Below, piece after piece: positions 44,454-53,269 of a stretch of 64,000 bases of DNA. Location of the stretch: positions 1,674,001 to 1,738,000 of the forward strand of contig NZ_JANADP010000001.1 in the NCBI RefSeq assembly GCF_024199945.1. The letters run 5' to 3'. The stretch's first letter is position 1. The number at the start of each line of letters is the position of its first letter. This stretch comes from Bradyrhizobium sp. CCGUVB4N (GTDB lineage: Bacteria > Pseudomonadota > Alphaproteobacteria > Rhizobiales > Xanthobacteraceae). A program made the position numbers and the translations under genes. Under the pieces are notes generated by a model. It was not told where the DNA came from and did not search any database. It saw only the letters and a program-made list of their open reading frames with translations.

Positions 44454-45086
44454 ATGATGCTGCTCATCACGCCAAGCTACTATGGCGAGTTCGTCGATGA
44501 ACTCGCTGAAATGCACCGGTTGCGCTATCGCGTTTTCAAACAGCGTCTTGATTGGGATGTCCAGGTCAGCGGCGACATGGAAGTCGACGAATTTGACGTC
44601 CTTCGGCCAGTCCACTTGCTGCATCGCTCGACACATGGACGCATTCAGGGGTGCGTTCGGCTTCTCCCGTCGAACGGACCAACCATGATTAGAGATACCT
44701 TTCCCATTCTTCTGGACGGACAGGCGGTGCCACGAAGCGACCATGTCTGGGAGAGCAGCCGTTTTGCTCTCGATGTTTCTCCGGATGCACCGAAAGCGGG
44801 CGGTGGACTTGCCAGTGCAACATACGAGCTATTTGCAGGCATGGTCGAGTTCGGCCTTTCCATTAATCTGGCCGAAATCGTAACCGTCACCGACGCCCGC
44901 ATGGAGCGCATTCTTCGGCGCGCCGGGTGGCCGCTGCGCCCGATCGGAAAGCCTCGACCGCTCGGCAATACTCTTGCCTTGGCAGGCTACCTGGAGGTGT
45001 CAACTGATGCCCTGGAGCGCATTCGAAAGTCGGGGCAGATCCCTGGCCCGGTGCTCTGGGCGCCCGTCATCCGAACGGCCGCCTAA
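44454..45086 (+). CDS. Acyl-homoserine-lactone synthase (LuxI family)
   Basis: A 210-residue autoinducer synthase that joins S-adenosylmethionine with an acyl or aryl thioester. The invariant family residues are present: Arg and Phe in LRYRVFKQRLDWDV, Trp in the same block, Asp residues in MEVDEFDVLRPV, Arg in GCVRLLPSNGPTM, Phe in IRDTFPILL, and Glu and Arg in VWESSRFALDVSP. The C-terminus is complete. The acyl donor may be ACP or CoA; some Bradyrhizobium enzymes use branched or aryl CoA, but this cannot be decided here. It is controlled most likely by the lux box upstream. Confidence 0.95.
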   Translation: MMLLITPSYYGEFVDELAEMHRLRYRVFKQRLDWDVQVSGDMEVDEFDVLRPVHLLHRSTHGRIQGCVRLLPSNGPTMIRDTFPILLDGQAVPRSDHVWESSRFALDVSPDAPKAGGGLASATYELFAGMVEFGLSINLAEIVTVTDARMERILRRAGWPLRPIGKPRPLGNTLALAGYLEVSTDALERIRKSGQIPGPVLWAPVIRTAA

Positions 45087-45158
45087 TTAGGCGTCGGAAG
45101 CATACCCTCGACAAGCCGCTGCATAACGCTCCCTACCGCTCTCCGGTTAAGCCTCAAC

Positions 45159-46028
45159 ATGACCAATTCTCGAGGAACGAGTCCTTCTATTCAAGGCAGC
45201 AAGGCAATCGAGCTAAAGCACCTGCGGTCGGCCGTGGCTGCGGCCGATTGTGGCAGCCTTCGTCAAGCCGCTGAGCTGCTCAGATCACAACAGTCTACCC
45301 TCAGCCGATTGGTTAGCCAGATCGAGCACTACCTCGGCGTCGCGATGTTTGAACGCTCAAGCGGAGGTGTAACTCCAACGGCTGCAGGCCGCAGCATTCT
45401 TCGCCTGGCGAGAACGATCCTGGAAGAATTTGACGCGCTTATAGCAACGGCAAAGTCCCTTCAAAACGGCGAAGCCGGTCGGCTGACCATCGGGTTCTGC
45501 ACATCACTTACCGCGGGAAAACTGAAAGCGTCCCTGCTCGACTTCAAGCAGCGATTTCCGCGGATCGAAGTGGCGACTGTTGAACGATCGCGGACAAGGC
45601 TTGCAACGGCGCTTCGCAACGGCGTACTTGACATTCTCATCGTCACGGGAAGCCTGCCGCTACCAGACTGTAAAACCAGGGCGCTGTGGAGCGAACGTGT
45701 CCTGGTTGCCTTGCCACAAGAACATCCCCTCACTGCGCGCCAGGCAATCTACTGGACAGACCTGCGCGGCGAGACGGTCCTGCTAAGCTATTACGATCCC
45801 GGGCGGGACTTCGAAGATTTATTGGTTTCGAAGCTCGTCCTGCCCGAAGATCGTCCCAGGATCGAGCGCCACGACGTCAGCTGCGGTATCATCAAGAGCC
45901 TGATCAGCATGAAGGCCGGCATTAGCCTGGTCCTCGAATCTGATACGGGGGCCATTTTTGCCGACCTGGTCTACCGAGACGTGCGCGATGGCACGGGCCC
46001 AAGCCGGTTCGACTTTTCGGCCTACTGG
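45159..46028 (+). pseudogene. LysR-family regulator, 5' part (split by IS21)
   Basis: About 290 codons of a LysR-type regulator: HTH IELKHLRSAVAAADCGSLRQ, AAELLRSQQSTLSRLVSQIE, LGVAMFERSSGGVTPTAAGR, then the effector domain (RLTIGFCTSLTAGKLKASLL). At SAYW (Trp codon 46026-46028) the IS21 begins and the frame stops three codons later. The last 27 codons are found at 49486-49569. Removing the element and one 5-bp duplication restores the frame exactly: SAYW-RADNESPTLGAFLRLL. Because the lost tail is short, a partly active product cannot be excluded. Confidence 0.92.
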
Positions 46029-46145
46029 TGTTGGTGACTTTCTAAATCCGCACAAAAATGACGACAAGAATGGGCGGTAGGATGGTGAGGGAACTAAAAA
46101 GGCGGCCCGCAAAGGCCGCCGCCGAGTGTCGCAGTGGTGTGTGTT

Positions 46146-46367
46146 TCAGAAGGAGTATGGTTGCTCTTCGTCGTCGCGGTGATCGGCCGGCGCTTGTTGC
46201 TCCTGGATGAGTTCCTGGATCTTGAGGCAGTAGTGCGACCAGATGTTGTCGGATAGATCCTTGAGGAGCTCGTGGACAGCGAGCGCCTGCTCCGGGGTCC
46301 ATTCGGGATTGATGAGGAAGCTGATCCCGAAGTTGAGGCCGGATGGTTGATGGTGGTTTCTGGTCAT
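46146..46367 (-). CDS. Small protein downstream of istB
   Basis: A 73-residue acidic protein: MTRNHHQPSGLNFGISFLIN, PEWTPEQALAVHELLKDLSD, then SHYCLKIQELIQEQ. Its start overlaps the istB stop (ATGA), so it is co-translated and belongs to the element. Function unknown. Confidence 0.7.
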   Translation of the reverse strand: MTRNHHQPSGLNFGISFLINPEWTPEQALAVHELLKDLSDNIWSHYCLKIQELIQEQQAPADHRDDEEQPYSF

Positions 46368-47143
46368 GCAACGTGCTCCTTCTCGTTGGTGCTGGCGGGC
46401 CGGCTTCGATGCTGTGTGCTCTGGGCCTCGGCGCGTTCCAGAGCTTCCTTGAGGCGGTAGGATTCGCCGTCGATGGAGATCACCTCGGATCGGTGCACGA
46501 GGCGGTCGACCAGGCTGACGACACATGCGGCATTTGGGAAGACCTCCGTCCATGCGGCGAAGGGCTTGTTGGTGGTCACGATTGTGGAGCGGGCCTGATA
46601 GCGCCGGCTGACGAGTTCGAACAGCAGGTCTGCGTGACGGTTCGAGTAGGATAGATATCCCACCTCGTCGATCGCCAGAACGTCGGCGGCGGCGTAGTGA
46701 TGGAGCCTTCGGCGCAAAGCGGTATCGCTGTCGAGGGCGGCAAGCTCGCCGAGCATTTCGCTGGCCGATCGGAACAAGACCGAGTGACCGGCGATGAGCG
46801 CCTGGTAGGCGATATTCTGCGCGAGGGTCGACTTTCCGACGCCGTTTGGTCCGACGAAGACGATGTTGGTTGCGTCGTTCATGAAGGACAGCGACATCAA
46901 TTGCTCCACTGCGGCGCGGTCGAGGCGCCTGGACCAGAGCCAGTCGTAATCGGCCATCGGTTTGAAGTGACCGATCCTGGCGTCGCGCAGGCGTCGCTGC
47001 AGCGAGCGCCGGGCACGTTCCTCCTCCTCCCATTGCAGCATGGGGGCCAGCCATGGGGCGCCGGCGATTTCGTCCCAGTGTTCGACCAGGCCGTTGAGGC
47101 GCAGCGCCTTGGCGCGGTTCAGCAGGGCATCATCAGTGCTCAT
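46364..47143 (-). CDS. istB: IS21 helper ATPase IstB
   Basis: A 259-residue AAA+ ATPase that assists IstA in target selection. Walker A is VFVGPNGVGKSTLAQNIAYQ and Walker B is VLAIDEVGYLSYSNR; VSRRYQARSTIVTTNKPF follows as in the family. Its start overlaps the end of istA by 11 bp. It appears intact. Confidence 0.95.
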   Translation of the reverse strand: MSTDDALLNRAKALRLNGLVEHWDEIAGAPWLAPMLQWEEEERARRSLQRRLRDARIGHFKPMADYDWLWSRRLDRAAVEQLMSLSFMNDATNIVFVGPNGVGKSTLAQNIAYQALIAGHSVLFRSASEMLGELAALDSDTALRRRLHHYAAADVLAIDEVGYLSYSNRHADLLFELVSRRYQARSTIVTTNKPFAAWTEVFPNAACVVSLVDRLVHRSEVISIDGESYRLKEALERAEAQSTQHRSRPASTNEKEHVA

Positions 47144-48638
47144 CGTCGTTATCTCCAGAAGGGGTCAGTTGGTCGTAGCTGTCGAGGCGGTGCGGCCGGA
47201 CCGTTGTATCCTTGCGCCGCACATGTTCGGGCAGGCTGGTTTCGACGGGCGGCGGTTCACCACGCTCAAGGCGCCGACGTTCGAGTGCGGCGCGGACCGT
47301 CGCCGCATGGACGGAGCCCGCACGCAAAGCGTCCTCGACCGCAGCCTGCAATTCCGTTGCGCCGTAGCGATCGAGCAGCCGCAGCAGCGCGGTCGTGAGC
47401 GCACCGATGTTGGCGCCACGTTCGGCGGCCCTGATCATCAGGGTCTGACAGACCGGCACGGCTCGGGTGAGGCTGTTGAGGCCGCGATGCTGGCGCGCCT
47501 CACGCTTGATCTCGACGAGATCCTTCAGGTGTCGTCGGTCTTCGATCTCTTGGCCACGATCATAGCTGCGACGGTGACTGGCGATCATTTGCGCGCCGTC
47601 GAAGATCCGGACCTGGCTGAGATCGGCCCGCACGCTCAGCATGCGCCGAACATGGGTATGGGGAACCGTGTAGTCGTTCAGGTCGAACCGCACATAGGGC
47701 GTTTTGCCGACCTTCACGGCGACCTGCTCCTCAACGGGATACGGGTTGGCGGGCAGCGGCAGAAGCAGTGGTTGCTCCTTTGCGAACGCCTGGCGTACTG
47801 TCATCTCGCGATCCTCCGGACATGGTCGGTCCGCCGCTTCGGATCGGCACCATTGTTCGGCCTGGGCATTCAGGTCGTCGAGATCGGTGAACTTGCGGGC
47901 GATGAAGAATGCCTCCCGGATATGCCGTATAGCGCGCTCGACACGGCCTTTTTCGTTGCCCCGGGCAACCGCGACAGGACGCGGCTCGAACCGATAATGG
48001 CCGGCGAAGGCAAGCAGCGTGGGATGGAATCGGATCGCATCACCCTGGCGCTCGAGCACCGCGCTCTTAAGATTGTCGTAGAGCAGGACCCGGGGCAGCC
48101 CACACCATGTGTTGAACGCGCCGATGTGGCCGCGCAGGAAGTTTTCCATGCGCGCATCGAGGAAGAAGCGCAGGTAGATGTCGCGCGAGTACGACAGCAC
48201 CATGACGAACGCCATCAGCGGACGGCGGGCGCGACCGATCTCGATGTGACCGAAGTGCCCCCAATCCACCTGCCCTTGTTCAGACGGCAACGTGCGCAGC
48301 CGCAGGAACGCCTCGGCTGGCTTGCGTGGACGGTGCAAAGCGATCAGGTGCCGGAAGTAGCTGGGCGACCCGCGGTAGCCGCGCTCACGCATCATCGCAT
48401 ACAGGCGGCTGGCCGTGAGTGCGGGGAACTGCTCCAGCGTCTTCAGGACGATCGGCAGATAGGGCTCGATCTTCGTGGGCCGCAATATCGGCCTATTCCT
48501 GGGCAGTCCGGCCTGGGTCAGGACGCGATGCACGGTCGTGTGATGAACCCGCAACTGCTTCGCAATGGTGCCGCAGCGCCATTTCTCGACGTGATACAGA
48601 CGCAGGATCTGCGCTTCCAATTCAGGGATAACGGTCAT
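47133..48638 (-). CDS. istA: IS21 transposase IstA
   Basis: A transposase of about 501 residues from ATG 48638 (further in-frame ATGs at 48659 and 48674). N-terminal HTH: LEAQILRLYHVEKWRCGTIA, KQLRVHHTTVHRVL. The rve catalytic core has Asp in SEQGQVDWGHFGHIEIG, Asp in VLLYDNLKSAVLERQG and Glu in NEKGRVERAIRHIREAFF. The C-terminus has SLPEHVRRKDTTVRPHRL. Intact, so the element may still move. The long plus-strand frame over it is an antisense shadow. Confidence 0.95.
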   Translation of the reverse strand: MTVIPELEAQILRLYHVEKWRCGTIAKQLRVHHTTVHRVLTQAGLPRNRPILRPTKIEPYLPIVLKTLEQFPALTASRLYAMMRERGYRGSPSYFRHLIALHRPRKPAEAFLRLRTLPSEQGQVDWGHFGHIEIGRARRPLMAFVMVLSYSRDIYLRFFLDARMENFLRGHIGAFNTWCGLPRVLLYDNLKSAVLERQGDAIRFHPTLLAFAGHYRFEPRPVAVARGNEKGRVERAIRHIREAFFIARKFTDLDDLNAQAEQWCRSEAADRPCPEDREMTVRQAFAKEQPLLLPLPANPYPVEEQVAVKVGKTPYVRFDLNDYTVPHTHVRRMLSVRADLSQVRIFDGAQMIASHRRSYDRGQEIEDRRHLKDLVEIKREARQHRGLNSLTRAVPVCQTLMIRAAERGANIGALTTALLRLLDRYGATELQAAVEDALRAGSVHAATVRAALERRRLERGEPPPVETSLPEHVRRKDTTVRPHRLDSYDQLTPSGDNDDEH

Positions 48639-49086
48639 CGGTCGGGTCTCGGCCTCCATAGGCGGGGTGCGCATGACGAGGCCCCCGGCGACGCACGAAG
48701 CCGGTACGAACGAACATCGACAACCGACAGCCGCAGAGCCGACAGCTCGGCATGGGCATGATCGATGTCGTCGCTCGCTCGCCGACGTCAGTAGGTGCAA
48801 CGACGACATCGTCCGCAGGCCGGCGCAGTAGTGAACCGACAGGGCATGCGGGTGGAGAGTGATGCGTCACGTTATTGTGCCGCGCCCGGTATCGTCGGGC
48901 CCGGGTCGCATGCGCCAGGCGTCCGCGGCGGCTGCGCTGATAACGCTGTCCCGCCTCGCGCAGGCTCTCGCGGCGGGCAGCACGGGCGCAGTCATGGCCG
49001 CAATAGCGTTGTCCCCGGTCGCAGTTGCGGCAGATCGTGACCTGCGAACGGCAGCGGCCGCACAGAAAGAAGCGGCCCGTGAGCAT
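48622..49086 (-). CDS. Zinc-ribbon accessory protein of IS21
   Basis: A Cys-rich, strongly basic protein upstream of istA: MLTGRFFLCGRCRSQVTICR, NCDRGQRYCGHDCARAARRE, SLREAGQRYQRSRRGRLAHA. The paired CxxC/CxxxC pattern suggests a zinc ribbon with a basic tail that could bind DNA. The frame is open further up to 49173. Its end overlaps the istA start region. Similar ORFs accompany some rhizobial IS21 elements; the role is unknown. Confidence 0.55.
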   Translation of the reverse strand: MLTGRFFLCGRCRSQVTICRNCDRGQRYCGHDCARAARRESLREAGQRYQRSRRGRLAHATRARRYRARHNNVTHHSPPACPVGSLLRRPADDVVVAPTDVGERATTSIMPMPSCRLCGCRLSMFVRTGFVRRRGPRHAHPAYGGRDPTDDRYP

Positions 49087-49485
49087 CCGCGGCGGTCCTT
49101 TCGGAGCGCCGCCGGAGGTTGCTGGAAAAGGTCGACGGAACGCGCGGACAGTGCGATAGTGCAGGCCGCGCACCGTCCGAGGGGCGTGACATCGAGCCCC
49201 ACTTGCCAGTTGAGATCGGTGTTACGCCGGTTTTGTTTCTGCGGCGCTGATTACCCGCAGATCTACCATAAGGCAGGCGCAAAGCGGGGTACGTCGAAAG
49301 GAGCCTCAGGGCGCCCGGAGACGTGCCCCGCGTCTTTTATTCCTCAACTCAGACGCTGGTCGTCGCCGCAAAGGCGTCCGCCCGCTTCGGCGCGATTGGT
49401 GAGCGCGCGTGCGGACGCCTTCGCTCTACCGCCGTCGTACCTCGTCGTCATTCTTGCGCGGATTTAGAAAGTCACCAACAACTGG

Positions 49486-49569
49486 CGGGCGGACAATGAA
49501 AGCCCGACCCTAGGTGCCTTCTTGAGGCTGTTGTCGGAGCGCCACCCTTCGCCTCGCTTGAGAGGTTGA
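49486..49569 (+). pseudogene. LysR-family regulator, 3' part (split by IS21)
   Basis: The 27 codons RADNESPTLGAFLRLLSERH then PSPRLRG and a stop. It continues in frame from the 5' part at 46028 once the IS21 and one copy of ACTGG are removed. It has the typical end of LysR effector domains (P-x-L-x-x-F-L-x-L-L). Confidence 0.9.
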
Positions 49570-50265
49570 CGCGCACTGCGAGCCGAAAGCTTCTCCGTTG
49601 CCTTGAACCGCGCAAAGACGGGAAGCAATAAGTTCGACCGGGCCCGGATTGTCTGATCAAGTATTGTGCGTGAGGATTATTCGCATAGGCGACGAGATCC
49701 CTAGCTCACGGGCAAATCACGTGTCAGTTGATCGGCCTGTGTCCTCCATTCCTCTGAGGGCATTCGTTCAATCCACAGCCCGTCCGCAATCCGATGCATG
49801 CTGGATCGCGAGTGGTTTCACGCTCACGTCAAAGGACGCAATGGAGACGTGATTCGACAATTACGGACAAGGCGAGTGCGCGTGTCAGCGGCTCGGCGAA
49901 ACTCCTGCATCTGTGCAAATGCCCACCGGTCCGCCAATCAGCGCTCATCGGCGCTAAGTGATTTTCGAGTTCTTTCGCGTGAGTTCATCGTGAGCCGGGG
50001 CTGCACCCGGGCATGGTACGAGCTCCTCCTGGCCTGCAGCGCCAGTCGCGATCCTGTTCCTGCTGCCGACAGGCCCCGATGCCAACAGGACCGGAATAAC
50101 GGTGGCCTGTGTTCGCGCTAACAGGCATCGCGAAATGATGTAGGTGTTACCGCGTCAGCAATTTCACTAAACCAACGGGCGCGAAACAATTGTACTGCCG
50201 TCGCCTGTTGTTCATTGAAAGTATTACCTTGCAGCGGTTGAATTAGCCGGAATTAACCCGCGATC
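49570..50265. other. Intergenic stretch, nothing recognised
   Basis: About 700 bp between the LysR tail and the ABC operon. Small plus-strand frames (for example 49798-50121) have no recognised motif. The right part is more AT-rich and looks like a promoter region. Confidence 0.45.
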
Positions 50266-50280
50266 CTGCAATTCGAGCAG
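50266..50280. promoter_or_regulatory. CTGC-N7-GCAG dyad upstream of ABC operon
   Basis: CTGCAATTCGAGCAG, followed by AATTT so that it also contains GCAGAATT. It lies about 120 bp before ATG 50397. It resembles the sites in front of the oxygenase genes. Confidence 0.35.
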
Positions 50281-50396
50281 AATTTAACCGGTTTTAAGCC
50301 TTCAGGCGCCGCTTTTTCGCGTCTTTCTGCTGATACATTGTTGCTTGTCGGGGTGCCGATTGGCGGCCCTTAACAACTTTGCTGTGTGGGCGCAAT

Positions 50397-51386
50397 ATGG
50401 ATCCAAAGACCATCGCTGCAAGCGCGGGCCCTGATCGGTACCTGGCTGTCGAGCCAGCTCTGGATCACCGGGAAAAGGAGCTAGACGCCAAGCGCAGTGA
50501 ACGTCCTTCCTCGTTTTCGGGGAGCCAAATGAAGCTTACCCGCGGAGCCGCCCTTTTGGTCTGCTTGGTTGTCGCGGTGTACAGCACGTTACTGCTGTAT
50601 CCCCTTCTGGGTGTCTTCGTGAACAGTTTTCGCGAATTCATTCCGGGCCGGGTCGGTGCCGAGGCAAATGCGCCGTTCACGATAGCGAATTACGCGGACC
50701 TTCTGCACGCGTCATACGCCTCCTATTTCTGGGACACCTTTGGGATCGGATTCATTGCCTCCTTCCTGGGGGTGTTCCTCGCGTTCCCGATTGCCCATTT
50801 TGTTGCCCGCCGTCGTTCGGATTGGCTTCGGAAGTTGATTTTTGGGTTTCTCATCACGCTCATGTTTCTGAGTGGCTTGGTGCGCGTCTACTCCATTGAG
50901 CTCTCCTTCGGGCCGGTCGGATTCGCGCGCGACATCGCGCCCCTATTCGGGGTTCAGGTTGGCAGCCGATTCTATATTGAATTCATGATTGTGCTTGGGT
51001 TGCTTCACTACGCCGTGCCCATGTCTGCGCTCGTGCTCATTGGCACGATCCAGAACGTGAATCCGCGGCTCATTGAGGCCGCGCAGGCACTCGGTGCAGC
51101 GCGGTGGAAGGCTCACCTGGCGGTGACATTGCCACTCTGTACGCGAGGGCTTCTTTCTGCATTCCTGATATCTTTCACGCTCTCGATCAGTGCTTTCGTC
51201 ATCCCCATGATCTTGGGGCGGGGCAGGGTGATGTTCGTCTCTAACCTGATCTACAACCGCTTCTACGAGACGGCCAATTTCCCCAGCGGATCTGCCGTTG
51301 CAGTTATCATGCTGATCATTTCGCTGCTGGTGGTCTATGCCGTTTCGCGGGTGACAAATAGCCGTTGGGGAGGAGCCCTCCGATGA
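50397..51386 (+). CDS. ABC transporter permease, PotB-like
   Basis: A permease of about 329 residues of the spermidine/putrescine (or Fe/thiamine-like) importer class. After a 45-residue polar leader, about six membrane segments are visible, for example AALLVCLVVAVYSTLLLYPL, FGIGFIASFLGVFLAFPIA and VAVIMLIISLLVVYAV. The EAA loop that contacts the ATPase is LIEAAQALGAARWKAHLAVT. The first 44 residues are unusual; ATG 50529 (MKLTRGAALLV) is a more typical start, so the start is uncertain. Its stop overlaps the start of the second permease gene (ATGA), so both are co-translated. Confidence 0.88.
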   Translation: MDPKTIAASAGPDRYLAVEPALDHREKELDAKRSERPSSFSGSQMKLTRGAALLVCLVVAVYSTLLLYPLLGVFVNSFREFIPGRVGAEANAPFTIANYADLLHASYASYFWDTFGIGFIASFLGVFLAFPIAHFVARRRSDWLRKLIFGFLITLMFLSGLVRVYSIELSFGPVGFARDIAPLFGVQVGSRFYIEFMIVLGLLHYAVPMSALVLIGTIQNVNPRLIEAAQALGAARWKAHLAVTLPLCTRGLLSAFLISFTLSISAFVIPMILGRGRVMFVSNLIYNRFYETANFPSGSAVAVIMLIISLLVVYAVSRVTNSRWGGALR

Positions 51387-52204
51387 AACGCATCGTCGAC
51401 AACGTGTTCGGTCTTGCGGTGAGCGTTGTGGCAATCGCGACTATTGGCTTACTCGTCATCCCCCTGCTCATTGCTACCGCGATGTCCTTTGACTCGCGGG
51501 AGTTCCTGGGCCAATTTCCGCCACCCGGACTGTCACTGCAATGGTACAAGGGCTTCTTCTCGGACGCCTATTATCTTAAGGGGCTGCAGGTAAGCCTGGT
51601 GCTGGCGATCGCGGCAACTTCGCTATCAACCTTGATCGGGGTCGCTGCGGCGTTTACGCTAGATCGCTATGACTTTCGCGGCAAGGAGCTTCTCTCCGCG
51701 TTCTTTCTAACTCCCCTTGTCGTTCCCCACGTCATCATCGGCTTTTCGCTCCTGCTCTTCTTTGCCGCGATCGGCATGTCTGATGGTATGCTCCCGCTCA
51801 TCGGCGGTCACTTAATCATCACGGTGCCTTACGTGATCCGAACAACTCTTGCGAGCCTGGTGGGTATTCGGAAGTCGTATACCGAGGCTGCTCTAATCCT
51901 CGGCGCGACGGAGCGCCGCGCGTTTTGGAAGGTGACGGTACCCCTGTCAAAGACGGGTATCGCCGCCGGCGCTGTCTTCGCCTTCGCTTACTCGCTAGAC
52001 GATGTGTCCGTTAGCCTGTTCTTGACCGGCCCGAAATTGTACACGCTGCCGGTGGCCATGACGAACATGATGCGCTCGCAATTTGACTTGCGCATCGCCG
52101 CAGCTGCGGTGTGCCTCATGGCTGTGACCATCGTGCTGATTTGGGTTCTGGATCGCGTCGCGGGTCTGGACAAAGTGATCGGACAAGGCATCTATCGTAA
52201 GTAG
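51383..52204 (+). CDS. ABC transporter permease, PotC-like
   Basis: A 273-residue second permease of the same importer. Membrane segments include VSVVAIATIGLLVIPLLIAT, LVLAIAATSLSTLIGVAAAF and VPHVIIGFSLLLFFAAIGM. The EAA loop is SYTEAALILGATERRAFWKV. I start at MKRIVDNVFGLA (ATG 51383), which overlaps the upstream stop. It pairs with the first permease to form the membrane channel. The ATPase gene begins 6 bp after its stop. Confidence 0.9.
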   Translation: MKRIVDNVFGLAVSVVAIATIGLLVIPLLIATAMSFDSREFLGQFPPPGLSLQWYKGFFSDAYYLKGLQVSLVLAIAATSLSTLIGVAAAFTLDRYDFRGKELLSAFFLTPLVVPHVIIGFSLLLFFAAIGMSDGMLPLIGGHLIITVPYVIRTTLASLVGIRKSYTEAALILGATERRAFWKVTVPLSKTGIAAGAVFAFAYSLDDVSVSLFLTGPKLYTLPVAMTNMMRSQFDLRIAAAAVCLMAVTIVLIWVLDRVAGLDKVIGQGIYRK

Positions 52205-52210
52205 GATCCA

Positions 52211-53269
52211 ATGACTGTATTAGAGCTCAACACCGTCTCGAAGCGCTTTGGCCAAGAATTGGCCGTGGATAATATCTCCTTCCAAGTCGAGGAGGGGCGC
52301 ATCGTCTCCCTCCTTGGCCCAAGCGGTTGTGGGAAGACCACAACGCTACGCCTCGTGGCCGGGTTTGAAGTGCCCGATGGGGGAGACATCCGCATCCGCG
52401 GCGAGAGCGTGCGCAAGAAGCGACCCTACGAGCGGAACGTGGGGCTGGTGTTCCAGGACTATGCACTTTTCCCCCATATGACCGTGGAGGCAAACATCGC
52501 CTTCGGGATGCGCGAGCGAGGCGTTCCTTCCTCGGAATTTCCTGCGCGAATTCGCTCCGCCCTCGACCTCGTTAAGATGCCCGGGTACGAGAAGCGCAGC
52601 CCGCACCAGCTGAGCGGGGGACAGCAACAACGGGTGGCATTGGCGCGCGCGCTTGTGACCAAGCCCTCCCTGCTCCTTCTCGACGAGCCGCTCTCAAACT
52701 TGGATGCGAAACTCCGAGAGTCTCTGCGAGTGGAGCTGAGGCAGATCCTTACTTCGGCAGGCATCACCACCATCATCGTAACGCATGACCAGTCGGAGGC
52801 CATGAGCCTCGCGGACCACATCATCGTCATGAGCAGGGGCCGTATTATGCAGCGGGGGCCAGCCGAGGAGATCTATAGTGCGCCCGCAAACAAGTTCGTT
52901 GCCGATTTCATCGGGCAGTCCAACTGGTTTACCGGCCGGCTCGATCACCATCAATTCGAGACCGAGGACGGACTATCCATCCTGGTCGCCAGCAACGCCC
53001 AACAAGGAGCGGTGGAGCTCGGCATCCGGCCCGAGCGGATTGCCGTGCGGGGCAAGGACGCCACGGCAGTTGGCGTGAACCTGCTCGATGGCGTGATTGA
53101 GAAGACGGAGTACCTTGGCTCGACAATCCATCACTGGGTCCGCTTGGCCAGCGGCCGCAGAATCCACGCGACCGTACAAAACGATGGTCAGTGCTTCGCG
53201 CGGGACGGCGAAAGTGTCCGATTGGAAATTCGTCCGGAGGACTGCCTCGTCCTTGCGCCGGAGACCTAG
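52211..53269 (+). CDS. ABC transporter ATPase, PotA-like
   Basis: A 352-residue ATPase. Walker A: LLGPSGCGKTTTLRLVAGF; Q-loop: VFQDYALFPHMTVEANIAFG; signature LSGGQQQRVALARAL; Walker B LLLLDEPLSNLDAKLRESL; H-loop TIIVTHDQSEAMSLADHI. The C-terminal TOBE domain (about 280-350) includes ELGIRPERIAVRGK and TIHHWVRLASGRRIHA, as in polyamine-type importers. It completes an operon of two permeases and an ATPase; the substrate-binding protein is not in this operon but is probably the convergent gene at 59319. Confidence 0.95.
   Translation: MTVLELNTVSKRFGQELAVDNISFQVEEGRIVSLLGPSGCGKTTTLRLVAGFEVPDGGDIRIRGESVRKKRPYERNVGLVFQDYALFPHMTVEANIAFGMRERGVPSSEFPARIRSALDLVKMPGYEKRSPHQLSGGQQQRVALARALVTKPSLLLLDEPLSNLDAKLRESLRVELRQILTSAGITTIIVTHDQSEAMSLADHIIVMSRGRIMQRGPAEEIYSAPANKFVADFIGQSNWFTGRLDHHQFETEDGLSILVASNAQQGAVELGIRPERIAVRGKDATAVGVNLLDGVIEKTEYLGSTIHHWVRLASGRRIHATVQNDGQCFARDGESVRLEIRPEDCLVLAPET

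Larger units (their letters stand above)
46029..49480 (-). mobile_element. IS21-family element, 3452 bp, complete
   Basis: The ends are TGTTGGTGACTTTCTAAATC at the left and the same 20 bases, inverted, at the right. A 5-bp target duplication (ACTGG) is at 46024-46028 and 49481-49485. It contains istA and istB plus a small downstream ORF and an upstream zinc-ribbon ORF, which makes it larger than the usual 2-2.5 kb. It splits the LysR gene. Confidence 0.95.

Noticed and set aside
46697-47398. 233-codon plus-strand ORF
   Set aside because: Antisense to istB and the end of istA.
47040-48761. 573-codon plus-strand ORF
   Set aside because: It lies antisense to istA, whose DDE motifs are clear. 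The translation has no motif and reflects GC-rich codon structure.
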